Positions 34,208 through 43,475 are shown, counted from the stretch's first letter. The stretch: DNA of 64,000 nt from CATOSP01 sp965237775 (GCA_965237775.1 OZ250155.1:4774001-4838000), one strand, 5' to 3'. Numbers and translations are program-made. Notes: generated from the letters alone by a model not told the origin.

Positions 34208-35395
34208 ATGATTGCCAAGTTTGACAGCCTCTACGCCGGGCACGTGGACATGGAGAACGTCGGCTACGCCGGTACCGCCGTAAACGACCGTTCCTTCTCC
34301 GACGAGCACCTGGCCACTGCCTTCGACAAGGCCGAATCCATCGCAACACTGCTGGACAGGCTGGGCTTCGACACCTTCTGGATGGCCGAGCATCACTTCC
34401 AGCCAGAGGGCTACGAATGTATCCCCAACCTGTTGATGATGGGTGTCCACCTGGCCCATATGACCAAGAATGTCAAGATCGGATGCGCCTTTAACATCGC
34501 GCCCATGTGGCACCCCCTTCGTCTGGCCGAGGACTTCGCCACCGCCGACATCCTGACCAACGGACGGGTCGTGTTTGGCGTGGGGCGCGGCTACCACACC
34601 AGGGAGGTGGAGACCTTCGGGGCCCCCTTGCTCGACCAGGACGGCAACCGCGAGATGTTCGAAGAGCAGGTGGAGGTCATGATGAAGGCCTTCAACGAAC
34701 GCTCCTTCTCCCATCACGGCACGTATTACGACATCCCACCCAAGGTCCCCTACAGGGGCTATGAACTCGAGGAGATCACCCTTGTCCCACGTCCCAAGAA
34801 CCTTCCGGTGGAATGCTGGCAGCCGATCCAGGGCGGCACCCAAAGAGCCCTGGACTTCATGGCCAAGCACCGCATCAAGGGCATCATTGGCGGCGGCGTT
34901 GCCGAGGGCGGCGTCATGGACAAGACCATGGAGGATTTCCGGGACGCGATCCTGCGCACAGGCCGGGACGCCCAACTGGGCGAGGACCTGAGCGTGGGGT
35001 TCCATTTCTTCCTGGCCGACTCCCAGGAACAGGGCATCAAGGACGCAGCCAAGTTCTACGAAGAGAACGTCAAGATGTTCGGCCCCCTGCGCCTCCACCG
35101 CGGCCTAAGCGAACAGCAGATGTCCGACATCGCCGACCCTCGCAAGGCCCCATTCGCCGGCCTGCCGACCATGGAGCAGGCTGTTGAGTCCGGCGCGGTC
35201 CTCTGCGGTCCTCCGGAACGGGTGATTGAGCAGTTGCAGCAGGTACAGGAACGGTATCCCGGACTGGAACGCATCGGCGTCAGCCACCCCGTGGGAACGC
35301 CCGGAAACGTTATCCTGGAACAGTTGGAATGGTTCGCCAAGGACGTCATGCCAGCCTTCAAGGGCAAGGTTGAAAGCGCCGTCCCCGCCGACTAG
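34208..35395 (+). CDS. LLM class flavin-dependent oxidoreductase
   Basis: A 395-residue bacterial luciferase-like monooxygenase. It shows the N-terminal barrel strand MIAKFDSLYAGHVDMENVG, the LGFDTFWMAEHHFQPEGYE segment (flavin-pocket His pair), KIGCAFNIAPMWHPLRLAED, and the nucleotide/flavin loop TNGRVVFGVGRGYHTREVE. The C-terminal CGPPERVIEQLQQVQ is typical. It is distinct from the protein encoded at 15449-16564. The gene ends at a strong terminator (35429-35466). It starts 27 bases after the protease gene and could be the last gene of that transcript or have its own promoter. Confidence 0.92.
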   Translation: MIAKFDSLYAGHVDMENVGYAGTAVNDRSFSDEHLATAFDKAESIATLLDRLGFDTFWMAEHHFQPEGYECIPNLLMMGVHLAHMTKNVKIGCAFNIAPMWHPLRLAEDFATADILTNGRVVFGVGRGYHTREVETFGAPLLDQDGNREMFEEQVEVMMKAFNERSFSHHGTYYDIPPKVPYRGYELEEITLVPRPKNLPVECWQPIQGGTQRALDFMAKHRIKGIIGGGVAEGGVMDKTMEDFRDAILRTGRDAQLGEDLSVGFHFFLADSQEQGIKDAAKFYEENVKMFGPLRLHRGLSEQQMSDIADPRKAPFAGLPTMEQAVESGAVLCGPPERVIEQLQQVQERYPGLERIGVSHPVGTPGNVILEQLEWFAKDVMPAFKGKVESAVPAD

Positions 35396-35428
35396 CCAGC
35401 ATCCAATAAAACGAGCGCACGATCGACG

Positions 35429-35466
35429 GCCCCTCTCTTGACGAGAGGGGCTTTCTTTTTCTCTTT
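35429..35466 (+). terminator. Rho-independent terminator
   Basis: A perfect nine-pair stem GCCCCTCTC-TTGAC-GAGAGGGGC is followed by TTTCTTTTTCTCTTT, 33 bases after the LLM oxidoreductase stop. It should end transcripts coming from the ABC-protease-LLM region and precedes the folD gene on the same strand. Confidence 0.9.
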
Positions 35467-35521
35467 GAGGCGACACATACCCCATGCTATGATTGGTGCC
35501 GGAACGGCACGGGGGGATAGA

Positions 35522-36412
35522 GTGGCCCAGATACTCGACGGAGCGGCCCTGGCAAAAGAGGTCCGAGCCCGCGTGGCGGCAGGGGTCCAGGAGATGCGGC
35601 AAAAGCATCAAGTGACGCCCGGACTGGCCGCCGTGCTGGTGGGCGAGGACCCAGCTTCGACCGTGTACGTGCGAAACAAGCGCCGCGCCTGTAACGAAAT
35701 TGGCATGTTCAGCGACACTATTTTGCTGCCTGATTCCGCCTCTACCAGCGATGTCGTCGCGTGTGTTGACCGGCTCAACCAGGACCCGCGCTTCCACGGC
35801 ATCCTGGTCCAATTGCCGCTGCCAAGCCAGGTCGACGAGCCTAGGGTGATTGAGTCCATCAGACCCGGCAAGGACGTGGACGGCATCCATCCCTTCAATG
35901 CGGGGAAGCTCGTTCAGGGTAACCCGGACTTCATCCCGGGCACGCCGGCGGGGATCCAGGAACTTCTGATACGCAACGGCTACGACCCTGCGGGACAACA
36001 CGTCGTCATCTGCGGCAGGAGCAACATCGTGGGCCTGCCCCTAGCCAATCTGCTCATGCAACGGAAAGACGGGGCCAACGCCACAGTCACCGTATGCCAC
36101 ACCAGGACACGTGGCCTTGCCAGCTTCACCCGTAGCGCGGACATTCTGGTGGCCGCCATGGGACAGCCTGCCATCATCACCGCCGATATGGTCAAAGAGG
36201 GAGCGGTGGTAATCGACGTTGGGATCAGCAGGGTCGCGGACCCTTCCAGGAAACGCGGTTACCGGTTGCAGGGAGACGTCGATTACGGACCAGTGTCGGA
36301 GAAAGCCGCGGCCATCACTCCGGTGCCCGGAGGTGTCGGGCCAATGACCGTCGCCATGCTGCTGGTCAACTCCCTAACTGCCGTCCGAATGTCAATCCAC
36401 GGTCATTCATAG
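35522..36412 (+). CDS. folD: Bifunctional methylenetetrahydrofolate dehydrogenase/cyclohydrolase
   Basis: A 296-residue FolD, which interconverts 5,10-methylene-, methenyl- and 10-formyl-tetrahydrofolate with NADP. The GTG at 35522 is chosen (AQILDGAALAKEV follows) because a G-rich site precedes it and FolD proteins usually begin here; an ATG 11 codons earlier lacks one. Motifs: YVRNKRRACNEIGM (catalytic Tyr and Lys), LVQLPLPSQVDE, KDVDGIHPFNAGKL, CGRSNIVGLPLANLL (nucleotide binding) and PGGVGPMTVAMLL. It starts 55 bases after the terminator of the LLM gene and is followed 50 bases later by queA on the same strand. Confidence 0.96.
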   Translation: MAQILDGAALAKEVRARVAAGVQEMRQKHQVTPGLAAVLVGEDPASTVYVRNKRRACNEIGMFSDTILLPDSASTSDVVACVDRLNQDPRFHGILVQLPLPSQVDEPRVIESIRPGKDVDGIHPFNAGKLVQGNPDFIPGTPAGIQELLIRNGYDPAGQHVVICGRSNIVGLPLANLLMQRKDGANATVTVCHTRTRGLASFTRSADILVAAMGQPAIITADMVKEGAVVIDVGISRVADPSRKRGYRLQGDVDYGPVSEKAAAITPVPGGVGPMTVAMLLVNSLTAVRMSIHGHS

Positions 36413-36462
36413 CACTCGACTTTGGCCTCTAGTCCCGTATCCTGTCCCATTCAACCTTGACC

Positions 36463-37512
36463 ATGCGCACCAATGACTTCGATTACGACCTTCCCCAGGA
36501 ACTAATTGCCCAGACCCCCCTGGAACCGCGAGATTCCTCTCGCATGTTGGTCCTCGACCGGCGGACTGGCGAGGTCCAGCATTCCCGGTTCGCCAACTTA
36601 ACGGACCACCTCTTGCCCGGCGACCTGATGGTCTTCAACCGCAGCAGGGTGATCCCGGCGCGGCTACGCGGCCGGAGGACCGTCACGGGAGGGAAGGTCG
36701 AATTCCTGTTGTTGAGCAGGGAAGAACCGGGGTTGTGGCGGGCGTTGGCCAGGCCAGGACGGCGGCTTCAACCGGGGGCGAGGGTACTGCTCGAGATTTC
36801 GACGGGGTCCGAGGTGGAAGCTGGCCGGGAATACGATGTGGAAGTCCACGCTTCCGGGGAAGATGGCCTGAAGCTCATCGCCTTTGTTGACGAAGGCATC
36901 ATCGAGAGGTCGGGACTTGCGCCGCTGCCACCCTATATTCACAGCCGCCTGGAAGACCCGGAAAGGTACCAGACTGTTTACGCGCGGGACCCCGGAAGCG
37001 CGGCTGCCCCAACTGCGGGACTGCATTTCACCGAAGAATCCCTCGCGGCGCTGACCGGGTTGGGTGTTGAATTGGCGTTCGTCACCCTGCATGTGGGACT
37101 GGATACGTTCAGACCAGTCCAGGAAGAGGATCCCGCCGACCACAAAATACACACCGAGTATTTCGAGATCGACGCCGGGACGTCAGCCGCCTTGAATCAG
37201 GCGCGGGAGCAAGGCCGAAGAATAATAGCCGTCGGCACGACCTCGGTGCGGGTGCTGGAACAGATCGGACAGGGGCTGGAGGGCGACGGAATAATCACGC
37301 CGGTACAGGGTCAAGCGGGCCTGTTCATACTTCCGGGCCACGAGTTCAGGTTGGTCGACGCGATGATCACCAACTTCCATCTACCCCGCTCCACGCTGCT
37401 GATGCTGGTGTCCGCCTTCGCTGGGCGGGACCACATCCTGAACGCCTACCGGGAGGCAATCGAGGAACAGTACCGCTTTTACAGCTTCGGCGACGCTACG
37501 TTGATCGCATGA
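36463..37512 (+). CDS. queA: S-adenosylmethionine:tRNA ribosyltransferase-isomerase
   Basis: A 349-residue QueA, which transfers and rearranges the ribosyl part of SAM onto 7-aminomethyl-deazaguanine in tRNA to make epoxyqueuosine. It opens FDYDLPQELIAQTPLEPRD and contains FNRSRVIPARLRG, the strongly conserved YARDPGSAAAPTAGLHFTEE, FVTLHVGLDTFRPVQEED, HTEYFEI and MITNFHLPRSTLLMLVSAFA. It ends in YRFYSFGDATLI. I use the ATG at 36463 rather than the TTG two codons earlier. Neither the earlier queuosine genes nor tgt is in the window. Confidence 0.97.
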   Translation: MRTNDFDYDLPQELIAQTPLEPRDSSRMLVLDRRTGEVQHSRFANLTDHLLPGDLMVFNRSRVIPARLRGRRTVTGGKVEFLLLSREEPGLWRALARPGRRLQPGARVLLEISTGSEVEAGREYDVEVHASGEDGLKLIAFVDEGIIERSGLAPLPPYIHSRLEDPERYQTVYARDPGSAAAPTAGLHFTEESLAALTGLGVELAFVTLHVGLDTFRPVQEEDPADHKIHTEYFEIDAGTSAALNQAREQGRRIIAVGTTSVRVLEQIGQGLEGDGIITPVQGQAGLFILPGHEFRLVDAMITNFHLPRSTLLMLVSAFAGRDHILNAYREAIEEQYRFYSFGDATLIA

Positions 37513-37539
37513 CCGGCGGCGGATGGGCGGTCCTTCGAC

Positions 37540-37905
37540 TCAGGGAAGCTCCAATAGCTGGAGGATGTTGCCGTCCGGGTCCTTGAACGTAGCGACCCAG
37601 CCACCCCAGTGCTCCTGCTCGGGAGGCCGAATGAATTCAACGTCGGCCTCCGTCATCCGCTGGTAGGCAACTTGAATATCGTCCACGCCGAAATTGGCCA
37701 TAATCCGGTATGGGTCGCTGGATTTCCCCTGCACATCCCCATGCAAGCCCAGGTTGAACCGGAATTCCCGGAAACCTCCAAATTCGAAGGCGATGAAGTC
37801 ATCGTGCCTGGCGTGCAGGGGCAGGCCCATGACGTCGTGATAGAAATGGAACATGGTTTCCAGGTCGTCGGTCCACAGAGTTAAGCCGATTACGCCGGTT
37901 ATCAT
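37540..37905 (-). CDS. VOC (glyoxalase/bleomycin resistance) family protein
   Basis: A 121-residue single-chain vicinal oxygen chelate protein with two beta-alpha-beta-beta-beta modules: ITGVIGLTLWTDDLETMFHF then MGLPLHARHDDFIAFEFG, and NFGVDDIQVAYQRMTEADVE then GWVATFKDPDGNILQLLELP. The C-terminal Glu of QLLELP is a likely metal ligand. GGAGG lies eight bases before the ATG. Its 3' end meets queA convergently with about 27 bases between. Members act on very different substrates, so no reaction is proposed. Confidence 0.88.
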   Translation of the reverse strand: MITGVIGLTLWTDDLETMFHFYHDVMGLPLHARHDDFIAFEFGGFREFRFNLGLHGDVQGKSSDPYRIMANFGVDDIQVAYQRMTEADVEFIRPPEQEHWGGWVATFKDPDGNILQLLELP

Positions 37906-38047
37906 GACCGCATCCTCCGCCTATGCCACAGAGCGTAGAAGTTTGAAATAGAAAACGGTCAGCATCTGTCCCAGAGCGGACTCTGACCACACACTGACCG
38001 TCGAGATTGCTTTGTTGGGTTATCTCGTAGCTGCTATCTCGTGGCTC

Positions 38048-38497
38048 TTAATCGGTTAGCTGCCGTTCCCGCCTGTCGTTGGCGCAGCGTGGGCACCAAC
38101 CGTAGAAGTCCACCCGCTGCCATGCAACCTGGAAGTTTGACTGACGGGAAATGCGGTTTTTCAGCCGGACCACCATGTCCTGGCCGGTGTCGGTGTCGAT
38201 AACTTCCTCGCAGTTCATGCAGACCAGGTTGACGTGGGGCTCCATGTTGGCTTCGTACCGGGACATCTTTTGGAAGGGCAACTCTTGAATCAGCCCACTG
38301 CGTTGGAGGACTCCCAGGGTGGAGTAGATCGTAGCCAGGGTCATCGAGGGAAAATGGTCCCGCACGCGTTCGTGTATCTGTTGGACCGTGGGATGGTCGG
38401 TGGAATTGAGCACAGCCTCGGCGATGGCCAACCGCTGGGGAGTGACTCGCACTTCCCATTGCCGCAACCGTTCCACAAGCTCATGCTGGGTCAACAT
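38048..38497 (-). CDS. Fur-family transcriptional regulator
   Basis: A 149-residue Fur-superfamily repressor. The ATG at 38497 (MLTQHELVERLRQWEVRVTP) has GGAG five bases upstream. The winged helix reads TVQQIHERVRDHFPSMTLAT followed by IYSTLGVLQRSGLI. The dimerisation domain has EPHVNLVCMNCEEV (Cys pair and regulatory ligands) and a C-terminal WCPRC pair for structural zinc. The EPHVN sequence in place of the His-rich Fur/Zur motif resembles peroxide or iron sensors of the PerR/Fur type; the metal cannot be decided. It differs clearly from the Zur-like protein encoded at 59046. Confidence 0.92.
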   Translation of the reverse strand: MLTQHELVERLRQWEVRVTPQRLAIAEAVLNSTDHPTVQQIHERVRDHFPSMTLATIYSTLGVLQRSGLIQELPFQKMSRYEANMEPHVNLVCMNCEEVIDTDTGQDMVVRLKNRISRQSNFQVAWQRVDFYGWCPRCANDRRERQLTD

Positions 38498-38638
38498 AGG
38501 TTCTCCAATAGTGGGCGCCGCCGGACCCAAGCTCGGCCCGGCCCATACGTAGGTGGGCTAAAAATAAACTATACCCGGAATCGTGGTGCGTGACAAGGCG
38601 GAGGTGGCGGCGTAAGGCGGCAATCGGTCGCACTTGGA

Positions 38639-39490
38639 TCAGTTGATGGGCTCCAGTCCCTTCTCGGACAACAACTCTTGGGCTTCCAGTGTCGTTATGA
38701 AGTCCAGGAATGGCTGCAACTTCTCAGCATTGTCAGGGAGATAGGCCACTGAAATCTCGATGGACAAAGGGTAATCGCTCCCCGGATCTTCTGGGTCTTG
38801 GCCGTCAATCAGCAGGACTTTGACGGAAGATAGGTCGCCTCGCCTGGCAGCGCTATAGCTGACGTAACCAATGGCGTTGGGTTCGTTGGCCACACTGGTC
38901 ATCATGTCACTATCGGTGGTCAGAACTTGCGCCCAGGGAGCAAACCGGTCCCTACCTATCGTCGATCCCCTTCGCAACCCGCCCGTGGCGCTGGCGGCTT
39001 CGTCCCGGATAAAAAGTTCGATGGCTGAGTCCGGTCCGCCGACCGAAGACCAGTTCTCCAGATTCCTGGCTGAAGCCAGACCGGTGAACACTTCCTGGAT
39101 CTGCTGCGACGTTAGTTCTGCAACAGGGACACCGGGGTTAACGATGATCAGGACTCGGTCCCTAGCGAATGGTATGGACTGGACGCCGGCACCCGCTTCA
39201 GTAGCCTTAAGAGGACGCGATATTCCTCCAAGATCGAAACTGCCCTCCGTCGTAGACTCGACACCGCTGGTTGAATCTCCACCAGAAACGAAACTGAAAG
39301 TAGTCCCGGCCTCTACCTCGGTGAAAGGCGCAGCCAGGGCTTCGAGGGCACCCAGTGCTCCGGGGTCGCCTCCTATAGTTATCGTTTCGGATGTGCCGCC
39401 GTTACCTCCTCCACCACATCCCAACAAGACGATCACGCCAAGGATAGGAATACACCGCCGAATGACCTTCAAGATTTCTACGCTCCTCAT
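38639..39490 (-). CDS. PstS-like phosphate/anion-binding lipoprotein
   Basis: A 283-residue lipoprotein: hydrophobic leader with lipobox VVLLGCGGG, then a periplasmic binding fold of the phosphate ABC class (PBP-like 2). The ITIGGDPGALGALEALAAPF start, FDLGGISRPLKATE, VNPGVPVAELTSQQIQEVF (typical PstS phrase), GYVSYSAARRG and a C-terminal FLDFITTLEAQELL match the family. No pst permease or ATPase genes are nearby. It is the last gene of a minus-strand group with two small membrane proteins (three-base gap), which suggests they work together, perhaps as sensors rather than importers. Confidence 0.87.
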   Translation of the reverse strand: MRSVEILKVIRRCIPILGVIVLLGCGGGGNGGTSETITIGGDPGALGALEALAAPFTEVEAGTTFSFVSGGDSTSGVESTTEGSFDLGGISRPLKATEAGAGVQSIPFARDRVLIIVNPGVPVAELTSQQIQEVFTGLASARNLENWSSVGGPDSAIELFIRDEAASATGGLRRGSTIGRDRFAPWAQVLTTDSDMMTSVANEPNAIGYVSYSAARRGDLSSVKVLLIDGQDPEDPGSDYPLSIEISVAYLPDNAEKLQPFLDFITTLEAQELLSEKGLEPIN

Positions 39491-39493
39491 GTT

Positions 39494-39817
39494 TCACCGT
39501 TCCGGTCGGCGATTGACCCAGGATGCACGACCCGTTTGGGAGTCCTCACGACCGCCGGATGAGCGCTCCGGGGGCCTCAGACTCAGGTGGTCCATCAAGC
39601 GGCTGATCAGCGCCGCAACCAGTACACCCACGCCTACACCCAAAGGGACCAGAAGTATGCCAATGCCGATACCGAAGAATAGGAGCACGTTCAGCTGAAC
39701 ATCGTACCTTTCCGCGGAGACGGCAAAGCTATGGAAGTGAGAGTAGACGCGATAGGTTATGATTCCGCCGGCGATCAGGCCCCCTGTGGCGCCGCATATG
39801 ACGTACAACCACCTCAT
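39494..39817 (-). CDS. Small membrane protein, paralogue A
   Basis: A 107-residue protein with two membrane helices, about residues 3-24 (WLYVICGATGGLIAGGIITY) and 43-72 (VLLFFGIGIGILLVPLGVGV), and a charged tail with many Arg/Ser. It is about half identical over the helical part to the protein from the next upstream gene. Its ATG overlaps that gene's stop (ATGA), so they are translated together. I recognise no family. Confidence 0.8.
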   Translation of the reverse strand: MRWLYVICGATGGLIAGGIITYRVYSHFHSFAVSAERYDVQLNVLLFFGIGIGILLVPLGVGVGVLVAALISRLMDHLSLRPPERSSGGREDSQTGRASWVNRRPER

Positions 39818-40149
39818 GGCCTTGTCCGCCGGTCCCTTGTTCGGCTCACCCAGGAGACTCCCTGAGCGCCAGATTCAAAAGGTCGCAAAGGCCCGTGCTC
39901 GAAACGCCGCCGTTGGATCAGGGACACGAGATGACCGATTACCGCTGCGGCGAGCAGTCCGAGTCCGATACCCATCGGCACCAACAATATACCAACTTGG
40001 ATTCCCAGCACAACCAGAACGTTCGTTTCGACATCATACCGAGAAGTAGCAGCCGCGATCCGGCCGAGATAAGCATACAGCCGATATGTGATGAGCGCGA
40101 CCGCAACCAACGCTCCCACTCCACCGCATACGATGTACAGCCATTTCAT
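39814..40149 (-). CDS. Small membrane protein, paralogue B
   Basis: A 111-residue, two-helix protein (MKWLYIVCGGVGALVAVAL; NVLVVLGIQVGILLVPMGIG) with a basic C-terminal tail ending RDRRTRP. Tandem duplication with the gene at 39494-39817 is evident from MRWLY/MKWLY and the ITYRVY/ITYRLY segments. It is the first gene of the operon ending in the PstS-like lipoprotein. No family recognised. Confidence 0.8.
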   Translation of the reverse strand: MKWLYIVCGGVGALVAVALITYRLYAYLGRIAAATSRYDVETNVLVVLGIQVGILLVPMGIGLGLLAAAVIGHLVSLIQRRRFEHGPLRPFESGAQGVSWVSRTRDRRTRP

Positions 40150-40483
40150 TCAGACGACTCCGCCGCCGGGAGGGCGCAAGTAAACGGATGAGTCTAACCC
40201 GAGGGCTACCGGTCCGCCCGCGCATTCTGGGCCAAGCGGACCGGGTGTGAACAGGGCCCGGCGCCCGGATACAGGCAAGAACGTGATGACAACTATTGAC
40301 AATTCTACCAGGCTCCAGTATAACGAAGGCCATTTCTTAATAGTGAACGTAGTATAGATGAGATAGAGCGTCCCTTGTGAGAACTCACTGACTAATCAAC
40401 CTGATTAGTAACGTTCGCTACGAATATACACTGTCACACCCAACGGTTTAGGAAAATACAGCCATCGCAGGAGGAGTAATCCG
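40150..40483. promoter_or_regulatory. Divergent intergenic region with palindrome
   Basis: This 334-base spacer must hold promoters for the small membrane protein operon (leftward) and the peptide ABC operon (rightward). The right half is A/T-rich. A seven-pair palindrome ACTAATC-AACCT-GATTAGT at 40391-40409 is a plausible operator for the ABC operon. AGGAGG at about 40469 is the ribosome site of the binding-protein gene. Confidence 0.5.
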
Positions 40484-42274
40484 ATGCCCCGAGTCCTAAC
40501 TATTCCTAGGCTACTGGCTCTACTGACTCTGGCATGCGTCGTAATCGTCGCGATTGCATGCGGCGGAGCGGCGGACACTCAAGCTGAACCTCAAGCTCAG
40601 GAGAAGGCGGCGGACGCTGGCAAGATGGCCGAGCCCGCTAAGGCCAAAGAGGAGACCGCCCCTGTCGCCACGGCCCAATCGGCCGAGTCAATGAGCGGAC
40701 TGCCGGGGGCAGGGGAAAAAGTCACCATCTTGGTAGTCGACGTGCAAAACAAAATCATGTTCTCTAGGCTGACCGATGGTCCAGACCTGAAGTATCTGCG
40801 GATGATCCAGGACGACCTGTTCGCTGGCGGCGGCGGCGATGTCGTCAAGGCGGGTCTGATCACCGAATGGGAGATGTCCCCCGACTCCAAGACATGGACC
40901 CTCACCCACGGGGACGACATCAAATGGCACAACGGCGACACGCTGGACGCGGATGACATACACCATAGCATCAGCCTGACAATCGGGCCGGAAGCACTGC
41001 GGCAGCTCGACCTGGGATGCCTGGAGCCGCGAAGCACCGCTTCGGTCAAGCGCACCAAGAGTGTGGAGATGGGGCCCGGCCCCAACCAGGTCACCTACGT
41101 GTCAAACGGGCCGGCTCCGGAATTCGGGTTCCTCCGCTCCCAAAACAGCCAGGGTACCGGAGCGCTGGTGAACAACGCTGACCACTTGCGCGCGATCCAG
41201 GGACCTGGCGAGTGCTTCGATGCTTACGAAAAAGACCCGGTCGGGACCGGACCGTTCAAGTATGTAAACCACGTGCTTGGCCAGAAGTACCAGTTCGAGA
41301 GATTCGACGACTATTTCTACACTCCTGACAATGGCTATGATGAAGACCGCCAGCCCAAGTTCCAATACCTGGACCTCGAAATAGTGCTCGAAGGGGCAAC
41401 GCGGGCCGCCGCTCTCGCCGCCGGCGACGCAGACATCATCGAAGCCAACATCAACATGTTGGACCAGATCAACTCCATATCTGACAGCCAAATTGCCTGG
41501 CAAGACGAGTCGTCTCATACCTGGTTTGTCAACGTGGACTGCTGGACAGAAGACCTCTGGTGCTATTCGAAGCCCGCGCGCCAAGCTACGATATACGCGG
41601 TTGACTACGCTAGCATTGTGGACAATCTCTACGGCAGGGGCGCAACCCTGAAGGGCTGGACCTGGGTGACCCAGAACGCCATGGGATACAGCCCCGCAAT
41701 CGACGCATTCCCCTACGATCCGGTGAAGGCTAAACAGCTCTGGGCCGATGCGGGACTGGGAGAGGGTGTGGAAATAACCATCCATACCTGGGACGCCGGC
41801 GACCTCCCCTTCTTGCCTCAGGTGGCGGAGTTGGTCGCCAGCGCATGGACCGACGTCTTGGGCGCGAATGTCTCGGTGAACGTCGGTGACCAACAGTCGA
41901 TCAAGGCAGCCTGGAATAACCGTCAATACGGCGGAGATGTGCTGATTCGTACGAACGAGGCTCGCTACGACGGCACAAGCATCACGCGGGGAAGCTACGC
42001 TAATCCTGATATCGCCTGGCGGGCCACGGCTGACTCCAGGGTGGAACCGTGGAAGTCCATCGCCGACCAGGTTCACGTGGCGTTGAACGACATCAACCCA
42101 GAGACGCGCCCCGATTCTTTCACCGAGGTCTATAAGTACCTGCAAGACCTGAGCTACACCTACGGACCATTCTCTTCGAACGTCCCATGGGGTGTGGGCC
42201 CAAGAATCAAAAAGTACGAACCCTGGACCCTGGTGCCCTACCTCACCGGAATCTGGACTATAGAATTGAACTAA
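40484..42274 (+). CDS. Family 5 solute-binding lipoprotein (peptide ABC transporter 1)
   Basis: A 596-residue lipoprotein: leader with lipobox VIVAIACGG (Cys near residue 26), an Ala/Glu/Pro-rich linker (about 27-70), then an SBP_bac_5 domain. Typical segments are LITEWEMSPDSKTWTLTHGD, IKWHNGDTLDADDIHHSISL, DPVGTGPFKYVNHVLGQKY and ARQATIYAVDYASIVDNLYG. An AGGAGG site precedes the ATG. Length suits ligands from dipeptides to longer peptides or other solutes. It heads the operon with permeases at 42510 and 43497 and ATPases at 44411 and 45378. A hairpin after the stop may limit read-through into the permeases. Confidence 0.93.
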   Translation: MPRVLTIPRLLALLTLACVVIVAIACGGAADTQAEPQAQEKAADAGKMAEPAKAKEETAPVATAQSAESMSGLPGAGEKVTILVVDVQNKIMFSRLTDGPDLKYLRMIQDDLFAGGGGDVVKAGLITEWEMSPDSKTWTLTHGDDIKWHNGDTLDADDIHHSISLTIGPEALRQLDLGCLEPRSTASVKRTKSVEMGPGPNQVTYVSNGPAPEFGFLRSQNSQGTGALVNNADHLRAIQGPGECFDAYEKDPVGTGPFKYVNHVLGQKYQFERFDDYFYTPDNGYDEDRQPKFQYLDLEIVLEGATRAAALAAGDADIIEANINMLDQINSISDSQIAWQDESSHTWFVNVDCWTEDLWCYSKPARQATIYAVDYASIVDNLYGRGATLKGWTWVTQNAMGYSPAIDAFPYDPVKAKQLWADAGLGEGVEITIHTWDAGDLPFLPQVAELVASAWTDVLGANVSVNVGDQQSIKAAWNNRQYGGDVLIRTNEARYDGTSITRGSYANPDIAWRATADSRVEPWKSIADQVHVALNDINPETRPDSFTEVYKYLQDLSYTYGPFSSNVPWGVGPRIKKYEPWTLVPYLTGIWTIELN

Positions 42275-42300
42275 CCCTTAGGGGTTGCTATCTGCGGGTA

Positions 42301-42335
42301 GATAGGGGAGCAGGCTGTCGCCTTTCTCCCCTATC
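42301..42335 (+). promoter_or_regulatory. Intercistronic stem-loop after the binding-protein gene
   Basis: A ten-pair stem GATAGGGGAG ... CTCCCCTATC with a 16-base loop, 26 bases after the binding-protein stop and without a T run. Such hairpins commonly stabilise or partly terminate the binding-protein message, giving more binding protein than permease. Confidence 0.7.
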
Positions 42336-42509
42336 GCCTTCCCCCTGGACGGAAACTATGACTACCCCGTGTCTCACTTAGCTTGCCCCTCGAATCTGAA
42401 CGTGCCTACGATATGAAACCCTCCCCCGCTTGTCCCCGAAGGCCGGTTAAGATGGTAGTGAGGCATTTCTAAATGTTCAGGCCGCGATCTTGGTGGAGCC
42501 AGAAGAGAA

Positions 42510-43475
42510 ATGTGGGCATACATTATAAGACGCCTCGGCGAAGGGATTGTAACCCTGATCGTGTTGAGCTTCGTCGTCTTCGGCAGCGTTTTCCTAACCG
42601 GTGACGTCACGAGTTTCCTCATTCCGATTTCGGAGGACCACGACCAGAAGGTCTATGAAGAGCAGAAAAAGTCGATGGGCCTGGACCGGCCATTCATCAT
42701 TCAATACTTGGATTTCCTTGGCCACGCCCTCCGACTGGACTTCGGCGACTCCTTTGTCATCAGGCAGCCCGTCAAGAACCTGCTACTCGAGCGTTTACCT
42801 GCCACGATACACCTAGCCGTCGCGGGTCTAATCGTGGCTACCGTAATAGGTGTGCCGTTGGGAATCCTGTCTGCCGTCAAGCGCGATTCCATATTTGATA
42901 AATTCTGGAAGGCCTTCGCGATTTTTGGCATGGCGGCTCCTCAGTTTTGGATCGCCATCATGTTGATCCTGTTTCTCGGGGCTCAGGTCAAATTATTCCC
43001 GACCTTTGGCCGCGGTGAAGTTGTGGGCTGGTTCCCTACCCTGCCCCAGGTGCCGGACATGCTCTATCACCTGATTCTGCCGGCATTTGTCTTGGCCACC
43101 TCGGTGGCGGCAGCCATTATGCGTCTGTCTCGCTCCGCCATGTTGGAGGTATTGGACACCGATTACGTAAAGTTTGCCCAAGTCAAAGGTCTCCACGACC
43201 GTGTAGTAGTTTGGAAACACGCTGCCAGGAACGCATTCATACCGGTCTTGACATTCGGTGGGATCACCTTGGCGGGGCTTCTAAACGGCTCGGTCGTTGT
43301 GGAGGTGGTCTTCGCCTGGCCTGGTATTGGGCTGCTGCTGCTACAAGCAGTAACCTCCCGGGACTATCCGATGGCGGAGGGCGCGATCCTGATGTCCGGG
43401 GCAGCTTACGTGATTTGCGCAATGGTCGTGGACATTCTCTACGGTTATGCCGACCCACGGATCCGGGTAAATTGA
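42510..43475 (+). CDS. Peptide ABC transporter permease, DppB-like
   Basis: A 321-residue inner-membrane permease of the DppB/OppB class beginning MWAYIIRRLGEGIVTLIVLS. It has FDFGDS-type LRLDFGDSFVIRQPV, membrane segments such as IHLAVAGLIVATVIGVPLGI, the ATPase-contacting EAA loop DYVKFAQVKGLHDRVVVWKH, and ends DPRIRVN. The start has no clear AGGAGG; GGTGGAG lies about 14 bases upstream. It stands about 235 bases after the binding-protein stop, beyond the intercistronic hairpin. Confidence 0.94.
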   Translation: MWAYIIRRLGEGIVTLIVLSFVVFGSVFLTGDVTSFLIPISEDHDQKVYEEQKKSMGLDRPFIIQYLDFLGHALRLDFGDSFVIRQPVKNLLLERLPATIHLAVAGLIVATVIGVPLGILSAVKRDSIFDKFWKAFAIFGMAAPQFWIAIMLILFLGAQVKLFPTFGRGEVVGWFPTLPQVPDMLYHLILPAFVLATSVAAAIMRLSRSAMLEVLDTDYVKFAQVKGLHDRVVVWKHAARNAFIPVLTFGGITLAGLLNGSVVVEVVFAWPGIGLLLLQAVTSRDYPMAEGAILMSGAAYVICAMVVDILYGYADPRIRVN

